Shown piece by piece: positions 1 to 10,949 of a stretch of 64,000 nucleotides of DNA. The stretch's first letter is position 1. The number at the start of each line of letters is the position of its first letter. The DNA is from Adineta ricciae (Eukaryota; Rotifera; Eurotatoria; Adinetida; Adinetidae): contig CAJNOJ010000002.1 of assembly GCA_905250025.1 (NCBI GenBank), forward strand, positions 62,001 to 126,000. Direction: 5' to 3'. The notes under the pieces were generated by a model. That model made no database searches. It worked only from the letters and a program-made list of their open reading frames with translations, and was not told the DNA's origin. The translations under genes were made by a program, and so were the position numbers.

Positions 1-817
1 TGAAACGCACTCGAAATCGAGTACTTGTTCTTGGCCAAATGAGGTACCCGTCTTTTCAGGTCATATAATTCTCCTCGACTCATTCATCTATTTCTAGCTA
101 TCGACATGCAATTGGCTTTGCCACTGTAACATTGATCTCAGGTGTCACTCTGCTTACACTAGGATGTAATACATTAACTGGTCTTCTTGGATTATCAAAC
201 TTTTTACTCTATACGTCTGTTTATACACCAATGAAACGAAAACATATTATCAATACATGGTTAGGATCTATAGTTGGAGCAATACCACCCGTGATGGGTT
301 GGACGGCATGTACCGGTTCGATTGATTCAGGTTTGTGTAGTATACAATCTCGTTCTTCAAGAGAACTACATCTAACTTGTTTCTAGGTGCACTTCTACTC
401 GCTTTTCTGCTCTATGCCTGGCAATTTCCTCATTTCAATTCTTTAAGTTGGAATATCCGACGTGAATACGATCGTGCAGGTTATAAAATGATGTGTGTCT
501 CTCACGAACGATTATGTCTAGCCACATCTCTTCGTTATTCAGTTATGATCCTTCTTTCATGTTCATTAATTGCACCAGCGATCGACATGACGACTTGGTT
601 ATTCGCTTTAGATACATTACCTGTGAATGGTTATTTGATCTATCTTTCCTATAAATTCTATCGTCAACGCGATGCGCAATCATCGAGAAAACTTTTTCGT
701 TACAGTCTGATACATTTACCATTATTGTTCACACTTATGGTTATTCATCGGCAAGTCAAGTCCCAAACTCATCCAAGTTCATCGTCGAGAAATGAATTAA
801 TACCTGTACCAATGTGA
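1..817 (+). CDS. COX10: COX10, protoheme IX farnesyltransferase (3' part)
   Basis: Mitochondrial inner-membrane enzyme that farnesylates protoheme to make heme O for cytochrome c oxidase. The 5' end lies outside the window. Exons are 1-43, 98-330 and 387-817, with introns of 54 and 56 nt; phases 2 and 1 close at the TGA at 815-817. The first exon carries MKRTRNRVL, the family's second polar loop (MKRT then a GQ-S motif). Exon 2 gives [13 protein letters not shown] and YTPMKR, then IGAIPP-like GAIPPVMGW. Exon 3 gives [13 protein letters not shown], all UbiA-family COX10 hallmarks. Hydrophobic helices alternate with these loops as in the family. The C-terminal tail after the last helix is short and polar. 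The frame is clean and nothing suggests a pseudogene. Confidence 0.93.
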
Positions 818-1243
818 TTGAGTCTTTCGCGTATATGATCATTTGCTTCGTGTTTGTTTTCTTTTCCTTGTACTGTTATTCACAGACGTTCTCGTTCAAA
901 TGCTTAGGCTCTAATTGTGTGTATGATGAATGGAATTTCACTTTTCTTTTAGCTTGTAGGAGAAAGATTTGTACGTGTTAACGGTATAGTTGTTTCTTCC
1001 TATAGACATTAAATTTGGTCCCGAAAGTTGCGGTGATGAACAGAATTCGATTGATTATGCACAAAAGAAGCTGAATAACGTGACCGACCTTCGAAAAGAA
1101 CAACTCGAAACGATGTAATTGTCGGTTTCCCCTTCGACGATGATATCATCGTGTAGAATTTATTTTAAAAGATTTATTTAACTAGAACAATAAATTCAAC
1201 ATCTACGAAAAGAATCGAAATAGTTCAAATACTTCCTTTTGAT
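818..1243. other. COX10 / FAD synthase intergenic space (convergent ends)
   Basis: This is where the two convergent genes end, so it should hold both 3' UTRs. AT-rich A/T runs around 1155-1200 (aataaa-like text) suit polyadenylation on either strand. Apart from the doubtful exon pair at 953-1118, I see nothing else. Confidence 0.5.
953..1118 (+). CDS. possible 3' exons of an unresolved small gene
   Basis: The space between COX10 and the FAD synthase gene holds a coding-looking stretch. An acceptor (ttttcttttag) at 952 opens 953-983, reading LVGERFVRVN. Then comes a 22-nt GT..AG segment (984-1005), then 1006-1118 reading on in phase to a TAA at 1116-1118, with YAQKKLNNVTDLRKEQ inside. Residue use is like a soluble helical protein. 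I do not recognise the family and cannot find the 5' exons or a start codon. A 22-nt intron would be exceptionally short, so chance is possible. It could also be COX10 3' UTR. Confidence 0.25.
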
Positions 1244-1933
1244 TTATTGTTCTCGTCCATGTCGTTCACTGATCTCATCATCTAATAAATACGCTGGTCT
1301 ATATTCAACTAAACCTGTAGCACTATTATGATATCGCAAATTCGCATTCGGACTGGTTCTTTCCTTATCACCTAAGGATGTAAAACCTTGATCATACATT
1401 GAACAATATGACACTTGATAGGTCCTTAAAAATGTCCAAATATCATTATAAGAATAGTTCAGTATCGGATTGCATCTCATATATTCTGGCCAAGTTGGAT
1501 CGGTTGGTGAGAAATCTTTTAAATTCGCTGAATGTGGATCGGTTAACCGTGATCCCATGATAACACACTGTATATCTGGATGAGACGATTTCAATTGAAA
1601 CAGAGCGTCTTTAATCCAACCATTGATTTGAATCAGATCGATCTCATATCGTTGTACACATTCATCGATAAATTGCAAAACGCTATCGAATTGTGGTTTA
1701 TTATGTATAAATAACGCACGCAACGTTGGTTTTTTACTTAAATGTGCGTATTTTTCTCGTAAGACTAAGGAATATTGATGAAGAACAACCGTGCAATCTT
1801 TGCCGCCATTGAAAGCAACAACGATTTGATCTGGTGTGTATTTCGTTAAGCATTGTTCAAGCACATTGAACGAATGGCGAATTTTCACAGCTAAATGTTC
1901 GTCGGTGATTGATTGCAGGTAGTCAACTGTCAT
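1244..1933 (-). CDS. FLAD1: FAD synthase (FMN adenylyltransferase), FAD1/FLAD1 C-domain type
   Basis: Transfers AMP from ATP to FMN to make FAD. One uninterrupted 229-residue frame from ATG at 1933 to a stop at 1244. The PAPS-reductase-like PP-loop reads VAFNGGKDCTVVLH near residue 41. Later come IMGSRLTDPHS, the WPEYMRCNPIL substrate segment, and the FTSLGDKERTSPN segment; these order as in eukaryotic FAD synthases. The C-terminus (RPAYLLDDEISERHG) resembles animal FLAD1. Human FLAD1 isoform 1 has an extra N-terminal molybdopterin-binding-like domain; here only the synthase domain is visible, as in yeast FAD1 and short FLAD1 isoforms. A candidate acceptor (ttcttgtag) lies just upstream of the ATG, so a 5'UTR intron or more N-terminal exons are possible. 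Confidence 0.9.
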   Translation of the reverse strand: MTVDYLQSITDEHLAVKIRHSFNVLEQCLTKYTPDQIVVAFNGGKDCTVVLHQYSLVLREKYAHLSKKPTLRALFIHNKPQFDSVLQFIDECVQRYEIDLIQINGWIKDALFQLKSSHPDIQCVIMGSRLTDPHSANLKDFSPTDPTWPEYMRCNPILNYSYNDIWTFLRTYQVSYCSMYDQGFTSLGDKERTSPNANLRYHNSATGLVEYRPAYLLDDEISERHGREQ

Positions 1934-2624
1934 AATGGCTACTACAAGAAAATAGAAAGTTAATAGGTTGGAATTCTCAAAACTTTTTTTTATTGTTTGT
2001 TGCGTTTCTTTTCAAGTTTTTGACAGATGAACGAAGAAAAAGATGACAAAAGACAGACAAAATCATTCTTGTTTGTTGTTTTTCTTGTCTTTTTTTTGAT
2101 TTGATGGTAAGAGGGAAAAAAGTCGAGTGATAAAAAAATACGCACACACACACACCGATACATGCCTTTCTTTGAGAATAACAACACGAAGCATAAGGGA
2201 ACAAGATAGATAAATACTATATAGACACATAATACATTTTGAAAAGGATGGAATGGTATATGTGTGTATACGATCGAAGAAAACTCACTGGTCTAGTTTA
2301 AGAATAGAAACAAAATGACATTGGAGAGGAGAAGATAGGATAGAGAAGAAATCACCGAGGTTCCAGAATGAGAAAGATATAACAGTGATAGAAACGTATT
2401 TCTGTTTCATTTCGTAGACAAATAGATAAATAAATGAAATTTGCGACTTTTCCTATGCACTGCCTGATTCTTTTTCACCTACCATTCAAGATGATTTAGA
2501 AAGAAGCACACGAAAAGAAAAGAAATACATGCTGAAACGAAAAGAAAAATATATAGAAACATATGTTGGTTTGTTCATTTGAATAATCTAATTTGAGTAG
2601 AAAAAAAGAAACGTGTTTGTTTAT
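1934..2624. other. space upstream of FAD synthase and downstream of PP2A B55
   Basis: Low-complexity purine/pyrimidine tracts (A-rich and G/A-rich runs, a short CA repeat near 2143-2155). It should contain the FAD synthase promoter and the PPP2R2 3' UTR. The short reading frames here are compositionally biased and have no splice support. No gene seen. Confidence 0.6.
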
Positions 2625-5224
2625 CTAAGATGACAACGTTGAAGACGAATCCTTGGCTACATATGTAAAAAGATTGTGCGCAGTAGCAATTGCTATAATA
2701 TTATCTGTAGGATGGTAAGCACAATGAAGAATTTTCTTCGGATACTCTAAACTATCCGGATTGATTTCATCTCGACGAGTTCGACGAGCAGATGGCAGAA
2801 CTTTTTTCGCTTTTAACAATTGTCGTGGTCGAATGGCTTGTTCACGCGAAGCTTCGAATATTGCATCTTTTCGTGTTGAACGTGAGGTGACTTTGAACAA
2901 GTTGTGATAAGAACCCGTAAGTAGATGACTAAACAACGTCTCCGATAAATTTTTACGCGAAGATAGCTACTGACAAACTTACTCATCATGCGGCGACCAA
3001 CAGCATTCGAATTTATCAAAAATGCAATCATTCTCGTACAAAACACACAGTTTTGTTCGTAAGTATTCGTGAATCGGATAGGTCTCGACTGGTTTATTAT
3101 CCATCTGTAAATCCCAGATTTTCAGATTAAGGAAATCTCTTGTGAGCATATATCTGCCTGAATGACTGAATTTGATGTCGCTTATAGACGAAATAATTTC
3201 CGAGAAGAAACTTCGTGTCGTCGGATCTTCAGGTTCTTCGAAAACTAAACAAACACAGTCGAACGGTTCTGAATTTGACCACTTTACCTTTGCAATGTCG
3301 ATCACAAAGTGCGGACTGCCGCATGTCACAAAGACGAATAATACCTCTTGAACTACTGTATACAAATATATTACATTCACGTGGATGAAATTCGGCACCA
3401 GTTATCACTTCAGTAAGATCTTCCATGTTGGGTGGTTTGATATCCACAATATCTAAAGAGATGGGCCCATTAAGATGTTTCTCTCTCTCTCTCTCTCTGC
3501 TTTGTCGAGTTCTATTCGGTGTGAAAAAAATGGAGTTCTTCTCGGGGGATTATAACAAGCAGAGCGATTATGTTGATTCATAACTTCTCGTGAGGCAAAT
3601 GGATAATACAGGTCTTCTTTGCGGAACCGGAAAGACGAATCGATTCCAGTTCGACGAAGCAAAAGGAATCTCAAGAAGACGCGATCTTACCCAAAACTTT
3701 TGACATGAAATTACAACGGTTTTCTTCTATTCAATAAATTATCATGTTTCACCTACAACTCTCCGAGGGTTCATACTCAATAAACGAATATTGTTGAATC
3801 AGCGGTAGTCTCAAGTTTACTTTTCTTAGAGTTTCACCGCACTCTCTCTCTCTCATAAAAAATAAAGTTCTTTTCATAAATCAAATGTCATTTTGATTCT
3901 AATTAATGATTCTCATGTCAAATAACGCACAAATGCTACCATTCATTATTATACAGACAATTTCACGTATTTCCACAAGAAGAAAAAACACATCATTTTT
4001 ATAATTATACTCGGCATAGAAGAAACACAACCGTTCAATTATCTCATCCATGACTGTAGTTGCGCACTTTCGGCCTCAAGTAAATCAACATAATCTCATG
4101 TTCGAGCTTGTCTCGTAGTTGATGCAGTACAACATATAATTGGCCATCAGTGTCAGTACTCAATTGAGTAGAATCTTTTTTTCTTGTGGAAATCTTCGAC
4201 GAAAGATTAGATGATTATGTTCAAATGGAACGTCATTTGAAATGAAAATACTCTCAACAGGATGTTCGAAATAATTAGATGTAATAACATCTACTTATTA
4301 GAGATTATTCTGACAAAAGTCAAGGTTAGAGTAGCGAGAAATACGTACTAAAACTTTGATCGGTTACTTCGGTATGCCAGAGATTAATGCGCAAATCATC
4401 TGCAGAGAGAAACGTTTCTTGGTCACTGTTTAGTGATATTGAATTAATGTGATATGTATGAGCATTGCCAAAGACACGCTTCGGGGCTGCTTCAACCATT
4501 AATTCCATGGGTTTGATTACTGGTATACGTAGATTTACGATGTGATTTGTTGAACGAACGGTACCATTGTCATCGCGTAAATTATAACCTTCGGCACGTT
4601 TGGTTTTCTCGGAAATTTTCCATAATTTGACAGTTTTATCTAGAATGAAACCATGCCGTGTATGGCATTCATGAAAATATTGATCGACATACCATTTGTT
4701 GACAGAAGAAAATGTGCGGCATTTTTTCTTTTCAACCAGCGTATTTGATTGATTTTCTCTTCAATTTCCAAACTTTTTAGATAATCGAATTCGGGCTCAT
4801 GTGAGTGAAATGTTATGTAAACATTGTATTCATTACGACGCGGCGATGTTTTCGTCTGAAATCAAGTATTTTCCCCTGCGAATAGGATCGATTTGACACC
4901 AAATTCCTACTTGTTGTTCACGTTGAAATACCACTATTCGCCCGCCTTTATCTCCCACGGCGAGGAGATTCCCATCATCGTTGAATTCAATCGTCGAGAT
5001 TAAATCCGCTAGAAGATTCGTATGACAAGTTCAACAAACACTATCCGACTGAAATACACGAACATTTACCTTCTTGAACTTCATCATCAACCGGTCCTTT
5101 GACTTGTGATGGATACCACTCTAGTAAATCATCGCCACTGCCGGCATCTAAGAAAAGAAAGAAAAGAAAAGCGTTTTCTCTCTCTGCGTTTTAATTGATG
5201 CAATTAAAATAACAAACTCTGCAT
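2625..5224 (-). CDS. PPP2R2: PP2A regulatory subunit B55 (PR55)
   Basis: Seven-blade WD40 substrate-recruiting subunit of protein phosphatase 2A. Minus-strand exons: 5218-5224 (start, tentative), 5070-5147, 4911-5008, 4693-4855, 4349-4639, 3288-3452, 2983-3244, 2625-2928. All phases close, giving about 455 residues against a usual ~450. Signature segments in order: [143 protein letters not shown] and [12 protein letters not shown]. The seven-base first exon (MQ plus one base) is only a guess; the rest is secure. Six of the seven introns are 43-70 nt, but the one at 3453-4348 is 896 nt. The gene is divergent from RPLP2. Confidence 0.95.
3481..3498. repeat. (CT)9 microsatellite in PPP2R2 intron
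   Basis: Perfect CT dinucleotide run inside the unusually long PPP2R2 intron. Another CT tract lies at about 3841-3856 in the same intron. No coding role. Confidence 0.9.
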
Positions 5225-5701
5225 GTCGACATCAGGTGGATAATCCAGCTTGAAAGATTATTAAGAATTACGAAAAGAAAAGATTGTTGTCGTTTGACGA
5301 AGGAAATTTTCAGAGTAAGACGACTTTTAATTGATGTTTGATATAATAAACCATGAAAATAAGTTGATAGAAATCAAAGTGACATCAAAAAGGATAGGAA
5401 AAGAAGAGAAGAAATAAAAGTAAACAAATTTGTCGTGTTCTTCTTATTTCTTCGCATGCTATTGGCAAAAACCATTCGCCAATCGAGTGAATGTTTATTT
5501 TTTCGAATATTTCCAATGCAATCATGCAATAGCACATATCCTCTTTCGTCGAGGTTCGATAAATACTTCTGTTGGTTTATTATTAGTTAGTTGTGTTGTA
5601 TCACTTTCGAAATTTTCACATGAAAATTGCTCAGCTAAATCTCTTTTGTTGTCTTTTTTAGAAGTTTCTTTTCGAACTAGTCTATTTCCGATTTCATCAA
5701 G
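5225..5701. other. shared upstream region of PPP2R2 (-) and RPLP2 (+)
   Basis: Divergent promoter region. Just before the RPLP2 start is a pyrimidine-rich stretch with ttttttag ending near 5661, which could be a 5'UTR splice acceptor. Pyrimidine-rich starts are usual for ribosomal protein genes. The 99-codon frame crossing this region is a shadow. Confidence 0.5.
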
Positions 5702-6117
5702 ATGCGTTACGCTGCTGCCTACGTTTTAGCTGTACTTGGTGGTAATGCCACTCCAGATGCTGCAACAATTGCAAAAATCCTCGGCAGTGTCGGTATCGAC
5801 TGTGATAAAACCAAAGCACAAAAAGTAGTCGATGCATGCAAAGGAAAAGATCTTGAACAAATCATCGCCGAAGGTACAAAGAAACTTACAAGTTTACCAG
5901 CCGGTGGTGCTGCTGCACCCGCCGCTGCCGCTGCAGCTCCAGCTGCTGGAGGTGATGCTAAGAAAGGTGGTGCTAAAGAAGAACCAAAGAAAGAAGAAAA
6001 GAAGAAAGAAGAATCGGATGAGGAAGGAGATGATATGGTTTGTATTCTTTTAACTAAAGAGCAACAATTTGTGAGACTTGTTTGTGTTTATTCTAGGGCT
6101 TTGGTTTATTTGATTAA
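5702..6117 (+). CDS. RPLP2: 60S acidic ribosomal protein P2
   Basis: Stalk protein of the large ribosomal subunit, which recruits translation GTPases. Exons 5702-6037 and 6097-6117 give 118 residues, close to the usual ~113-115. The N-terminal dimerisation domain begins MRYAAAYVLAVLGG. An Ala/Gly hinge follows, then a Lys/Glu-rich charged run. The 59-nt intron splits the conserved tail: exon 1 ends EGDDM and exon 2 supplies GFGLFD, the hallmark P-protein C-terminus that binds elongation factors. The longer open frame through the intron is read-through, not protein. Confidence 0.97.
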
Positions 6118-6850
6118 AATAAATAAAAAACAAAGTAAATCATCGGTTAATTTCCATCAAACAAATTCACATCATCATCATTCGTACACGTTACGTTTGC
6201 TTTTGTTAATGTGTGTGTTTTGTATTGATCTGTTATAAAAAAAAGAAAAGAAATTATTATCGAAAAAAAAACAACAGAAATATAAATGCCATTATTACAA
6301 AATTCTGATTATAATTTAACTAAAATTCAAGGATGTCGATTTTTTCGAGTGAAAATGGACTTTTCATATGATAAATACGTAGAGGATCTCTAAATGAATC
6401 TGATTGGTTGATTATATTCATTCGTAGTAACTAAGCAGACAAATAGACATACAGCGAGAAAAAGCAACAGGAAGGAAGACGTAGCTGCAAGAACGAGCGA
6501 GGCACGAAGGAAAGCAGGTGACTTTTCTGTTGCCGTCATCATTGGTCTAAATGACACTCCAGAAAACAAAATCTGTTGATTATTTTTAGATATTTATTTC
6601 TAAATCCCTAGAAAAAGAACACGACACATATTTTTTCCTTCCACAATTTTCAATTTCGATGAGCAATTGTTTTCATCAGTGTCAATGTTCACATCGGAAC
6701 AATAACAACCAATACCTTTGCAATTGTAAGCAAATAAATACTTTAGAAGATCTTTTTTTTTATTTGAGTATATATTTATATACCCGACTAATATGTTTAC
6801 TTATTTACCTACAATCTTACTGTTGTTGTTGTTGTTTTTTGTCCTATTAG
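6118..6850 (+). other. RPLP2 3' region and ZRANB1 5' region
   Basis: A GTAAGC donor at 6726 pairs with the acceptor (cctattag) ending at 6850, directly before the ZRANB1 ATG, so a 5'UTR exon ending at 6725 is likely. The ATG at 6659 would go out of frame across that splice and hit a stop, so it is not the start. No other gene seen. Confidence 0.45.
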
Positions 6851-9589
6851 ATGAATAATCCAGCCGATGATGATGATGACGATTCGTCCATCGATGATTT
6901 TGAACATCGAAATGAAAATTCCGAGACGAATTCGGCAAATCCAACGGCAACAACGACTATTATTGAAGATAAATGGGCTTGCTCCATATGTACATATTTA
7001 AACTTTGCTGTAGCACAAAAATGTACCATGTGTCGACAACCGAAACTAACAACAGTGAACGCTGCTTCAGCCGATATCTATCAATTAAGTGCATCTTCAG
7101 AATCGAATACCCAACAAGAACAAGCTCAACAACAACAACAACAAATACCAGCGACTTATATCGATTCAGTTGAAAAATGGCCATGTGATCAATGTACATT
7201 TCTTAATTATCCACGAGCAGTGCGCTGTACTCAATGTGGTTCATATCGTATAATTGGTACAGCACGTGTATCGCCTGTTCAACCATCGATCGATGCGAAT
7301 GTCAATGAACGAATTTCCCCACCAGCGTCCACAGCTGATTCACGTCGTATTGCCCAACGTTTAAGAAAATGGACTTGTAATCGATGCACAACTGATAGTA
7401 AGCACTTTACTTTTCATTTGTATCGATCAATATTTGCAATTATAACTCGAATCCAATAGAATAGATAATCTAGTAGTATGAAAAATGTCCTTGTCAGTAA
7501 AAACACGTCGAACTCGTAAAGATCAAGGTCATATAAACAACAATGGATTTCTTTTTTTTCTTTTTCTGTACTTGTTCTCTTCGTTTCGACGTCTTTTCAT
7601 TTCCATTAGATTATCCTGCAACCAAAAGATGTATATCATGCGGAAACTCACGTCATCATAGTACCAACAGTTCGAATCCAATCATCCCAACACCAATATG
7701 TTCATCGTCATCATCATCATCGACGTGTTCATCAATCTTAATCGGTACTGACGAAGAACAGCGTATGAATGCTATCAACAAATCGATGGAAAATATTAAT
7801 GTCGAAAGAGTATCGAATAAAGAAAGCAAAACCAATCGTCTCAGTAGTGAAAAACGTTTCATATCGAATCCAAAGAAGTCTTCATCGACGCCATCTGACC
7901 GATTATGGTTGAAAGCTTGTCAAACACTATTGGATCATGGTTCATTAACGATCGTTTTCGAATATTTACTCTGCGGCGGTGATCCAACCCGACAAATCAC
8001 AATTGAGGATAGTCAATTTCTTACTTGTTCATATTTATCCTCGATCGATCTCGTCGGACGAACGTTGAAGAATTTAGCAAATATAACTGGACAAATTGAA
8101 CAATTCTGTAAATTTGAAAGTGCATTTCAACAATTGATGAGACAACAAAAGAAACAGCCACATACACGACGTGTACCAGCAAATATTTGTACTCGAATAA
8201 ATGGAATGATTCAACATTTTTTTCACAGTCATTTGAAACTAAAGAAGATCACTGATTTTCATTCGTACTTTTTAACAGAATGGTTTACAGCTGTGTTACC
8301 AGCAGGTAAACGAATTTCGATGGAACAAATCGATGTCGAACACATTTATATTTAGAAATTCGTGACTTCTCTCATCGAACCCAACAGCAAATATTCGATG
8401 ATATTCTTGATCAACAAGTCCAACAAGGTAGAGATCTCTCGCAAATAGACATCTCGGAGTGAATTTCATCTTTGTATAGAGCTTGAAATTGATAATCGAA
8501 TCATCAACTGGAATAGTGAAGTCACCACTCGGTTTCATTCTCGTTTATATGCATTGTGGAATCGAAAGAATGGCGATTGTTTATTAGATAGTGTTCTGCA
8601 GGTTTGCCTAGGAGTATGGGATACAGAGAATACGCTACGCCGAGCAATGGCTGAGTGTTTACAACATGGCTCAAATAAGTAGGACGGTTGATAATGAAAA
8701 CGAATGTTTGAAATAGGCTTCTCTTAGATTTTTCGAACGATGGAGTGAATACGAACGATTGGTAGCTGAAAAACAGCAATACCGGCAAGATGAACATCAA
8801 TTAAAAAGTGACTGGAATGATGTATTAACATTCGCAAATCAACCTGGTGAAAGTTTGGGACATGCACATATATTTGCACTATCACATATCCTCCGTCGAC
8901 CGATCATTGTTTATGGTGTGACGAATGTCAAATCCTACCGAGGAGAATATTTCATTGGTCTTGCTCGTTTTCAAGGTGTTTACTTACCATTACTTTGGGA
9001 AACGAATTTCTGTTCAAAATCACCTATATGTCTCGGTTTTACTCGTAATCATTTCTCCGCGCTTGTACCTATGCAAGAACGCATCAATATCTCATCATCA
9101 TCATCATCCCGTTCGTCGTCACCATTGATTCTCAATCACGAAAACGATGTTCAACAACGTCCACCGCCTTCTTCATCTTCGTTAATAACTCAACCACAAA
9201 ACGAGAATAATGACCAACAAATTTTCTATCATCCATTGATGGATTGCGATGGAAATCTTCTACCTGTACACTTTCTCACAGCATCTGAAGTATGTCATCT
9301 TTTCTATTTTCATCGAAACATTTAACAATCACTCATCCTTTTAGATCGGACATGAACAAGCAATCCTTCATCAATGGCTTGACTGCGGTTTCACAAGTAA
9401 TGGTCTATTAGTAGCTAAACAAAAAGTTGGTAAGTCGGAAACGATCTTTTGCTGTGCTTCTTTGTATCATCGATTGTAAATTATGTTTCAGGGAAACGTC
9501 CTCAGGTGTGTCAACAGTCACTCGATGCCTGGCTTCAACTTTATTCGTCGAACAGTGGTACTCGTCGAATGGATTCCTCATCGAGATAG
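6851..9589 (+). CDS. ZRANB1: TRABID, OTU deubiquitinase with three NZF zinc fingers
   Basis: Cysteine protease that trims K29/K33/K63 ubiquitin chains; the vertebrate protein acts in Wnt signalling. Exons: 6851-7397, 7610-8305, 8356-8427, 8480-8678, 8728-9289, 9345-9429, 9492-9589; phases close at 752 residues (human 708). Three NZF fingers lie in the first ~190 residues: WACSICTYLNFA..CTMC, WPCDQCTFLNYPRAVRCTQC, and WTCNRCT..YPATKRCISC, the last split by an intron. The ankyrin-like AnkUBD region follows (LLDHGSLTIVFEYLLCGGD). The OTU core has the catalytic Cys in GDCLLDSVLQ (~residue 472), HILRRPIIVYGV, RFQGVYLPLLWE and the catalytic His in RNHFSALV. A Ser/Gln/Pro-rich insert sits after the His. 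The family assignment is secure. Confidence 0.96.
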
Positions 9590-10658
9590 ATTTGATTATA
9601 ACTGTACAATTTTTCTCTCTCTTCGTTTTCTTTTTCAACCACTCTAGCCACAAAATATTTAGTCTGATGATTGATTCTCTCTCTCTCTCTCGCTCTCTTT
9701 TACACAGGGTGCTACTTGTCGATTAAAGCTTCTCGGTTTTTTTCTTTCTCTCTTTTTTGTTTTTGTCACCTCGATTTGCTTGCATTCCATCGAGTTTATC
9801 ATCTGCATCAGTCCCCACCAAGCTAAACGAAATAGGCGAAAAGTAACGCGGTAAACCCAAGCATAGTTCCCTCTCGTAACAGTATCTATCTATGAAAAAC
9901 ACGAATATTTCTCTCTCTCTTTCCCCTTTCTTCCGTGTGTGTGTGTTTTTCTTTGGCTTAATTTGTCTCCTTTTGCTGTTCCTCATGACTGGTGAAGATA
10001 AAAATAAATTTTCTTTTTTCTTTTTTCGCTCTATCATACACATATTAATATAACAAAATCGAAGAGTTTTCGTATCATTCACATACGCTGTTGTATCGAA
10101 GATTCCTAAACACAAACAGAACAATAGTGCATTACCATTTATACACGACAGATTGTGTGAAATATCAATAATTAAATGTTCACATGTCACAAGGATTAGA
10201 TCAGAAATGAATGAGTAAGAAACATTCATTAGTCCTCGTGAAATATTCATCGAACTTGACGAGATGATGCGTACCTGGATCGTGAGAAAAATTAAGCAGC
10301 GTCTGCAGATATATCAACAATTACTGGACGATCAATTACTACTCATATTCGGATATAATTATTCATTGTAGTTAAACATTCTATTTCTTTACACTCGAGG
10401 ACATTTCTTTTTTTTTTTATAAGAAACGATTCTATTCGAGTCAATTTACTCCCATCTAGAAAGTACTATTACGACAGTATTGTGCTTCTCACTTCAGTGT
10501 CGTTACATATGCGCGACTCTTAGATAAGGACCGTTTGCGAAACCTTTTCACAAAATTAAAATTCTTCTCATTTCTCCTATTAAAATAACACAAGAAACTA
10601 AAAATATTCTTACCGATGAAACACTTTGAATTGTGTCTGAATCATTACATCTATCGGA
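9590..10658. other. intergenic, CT microsatellites
   Basis: ZRANB1 3' flank. It contains CT runs near 9675-9700 and 9910-9920 and long T tracts. A 175-codon minus frame across it is Lys/Arg/Phe-biased low complexity with no splice pattern. I see no gene. Confidence 0.55.
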
Positions 10659-10949
10659 TTAAATTGTCGTTTTAAACATCTGAGAATCAGCATCATTTGA
10701 TTGTAATGCACGTCGGTACCGGTTTTTCCTGTATTGATAAAGTCGAACAAGATTATTCAGACATAATGACACGAACATCCAACAAAAAAGAATGAAGAAA
10801 AACGGCGCAGAGCCAACAATCATTCCGAAAAGCCATCGCTGTAATTTCACTTGTCGATTGCTGACTATATTTTCATAACTGGCATTAATTCTTGTCGCTG
10901 TTCCCCATGAAGATCTCGTTGGCATCGAAGACGAAGAAAATTTACCCAT
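10659..10949 (-). CDS. small single-TM protein, unknown
   Basis: A 96-residue frame from ATG at 10949 (the context MGKFSSSS looks better than the upstream in-frame ATGs, which add a UTR-like stretch). A Ser/Thr-rich N-terminus is followed by KLQRWLFGMIV and one long hydrophobic segment (about residues 40-65) with a Cys/Trp pair. A basic juxtamembrane run (YQYRKNRYRR) then implies a cytosolic C-terminus. No intron. I do not recognise the family; it could be a small integral membrane protein. Confidence 0.5.
   Translation of the reverse strand: MGKFSSSSMPTRSSWGTATRINASYENIVSNRQVKLQRWLFGMIVGSAPFFFILFCWMFVSLCLNNLVRLYQYRKNRYRRALQSNDADSQMFKTTI

Noticed and set aside
6038-6238. Extension of RPLP2 beyond GDDM
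   Set aside because: It reads intron sequence; splicing at 6038/6096 restores the conserved GFGLFD end.
9723-10250. 175-codon minus-strand frame
   Set aside because: Lys/Arg/Phe-biased translation of CT-rich and T-rich intergenic DNA.
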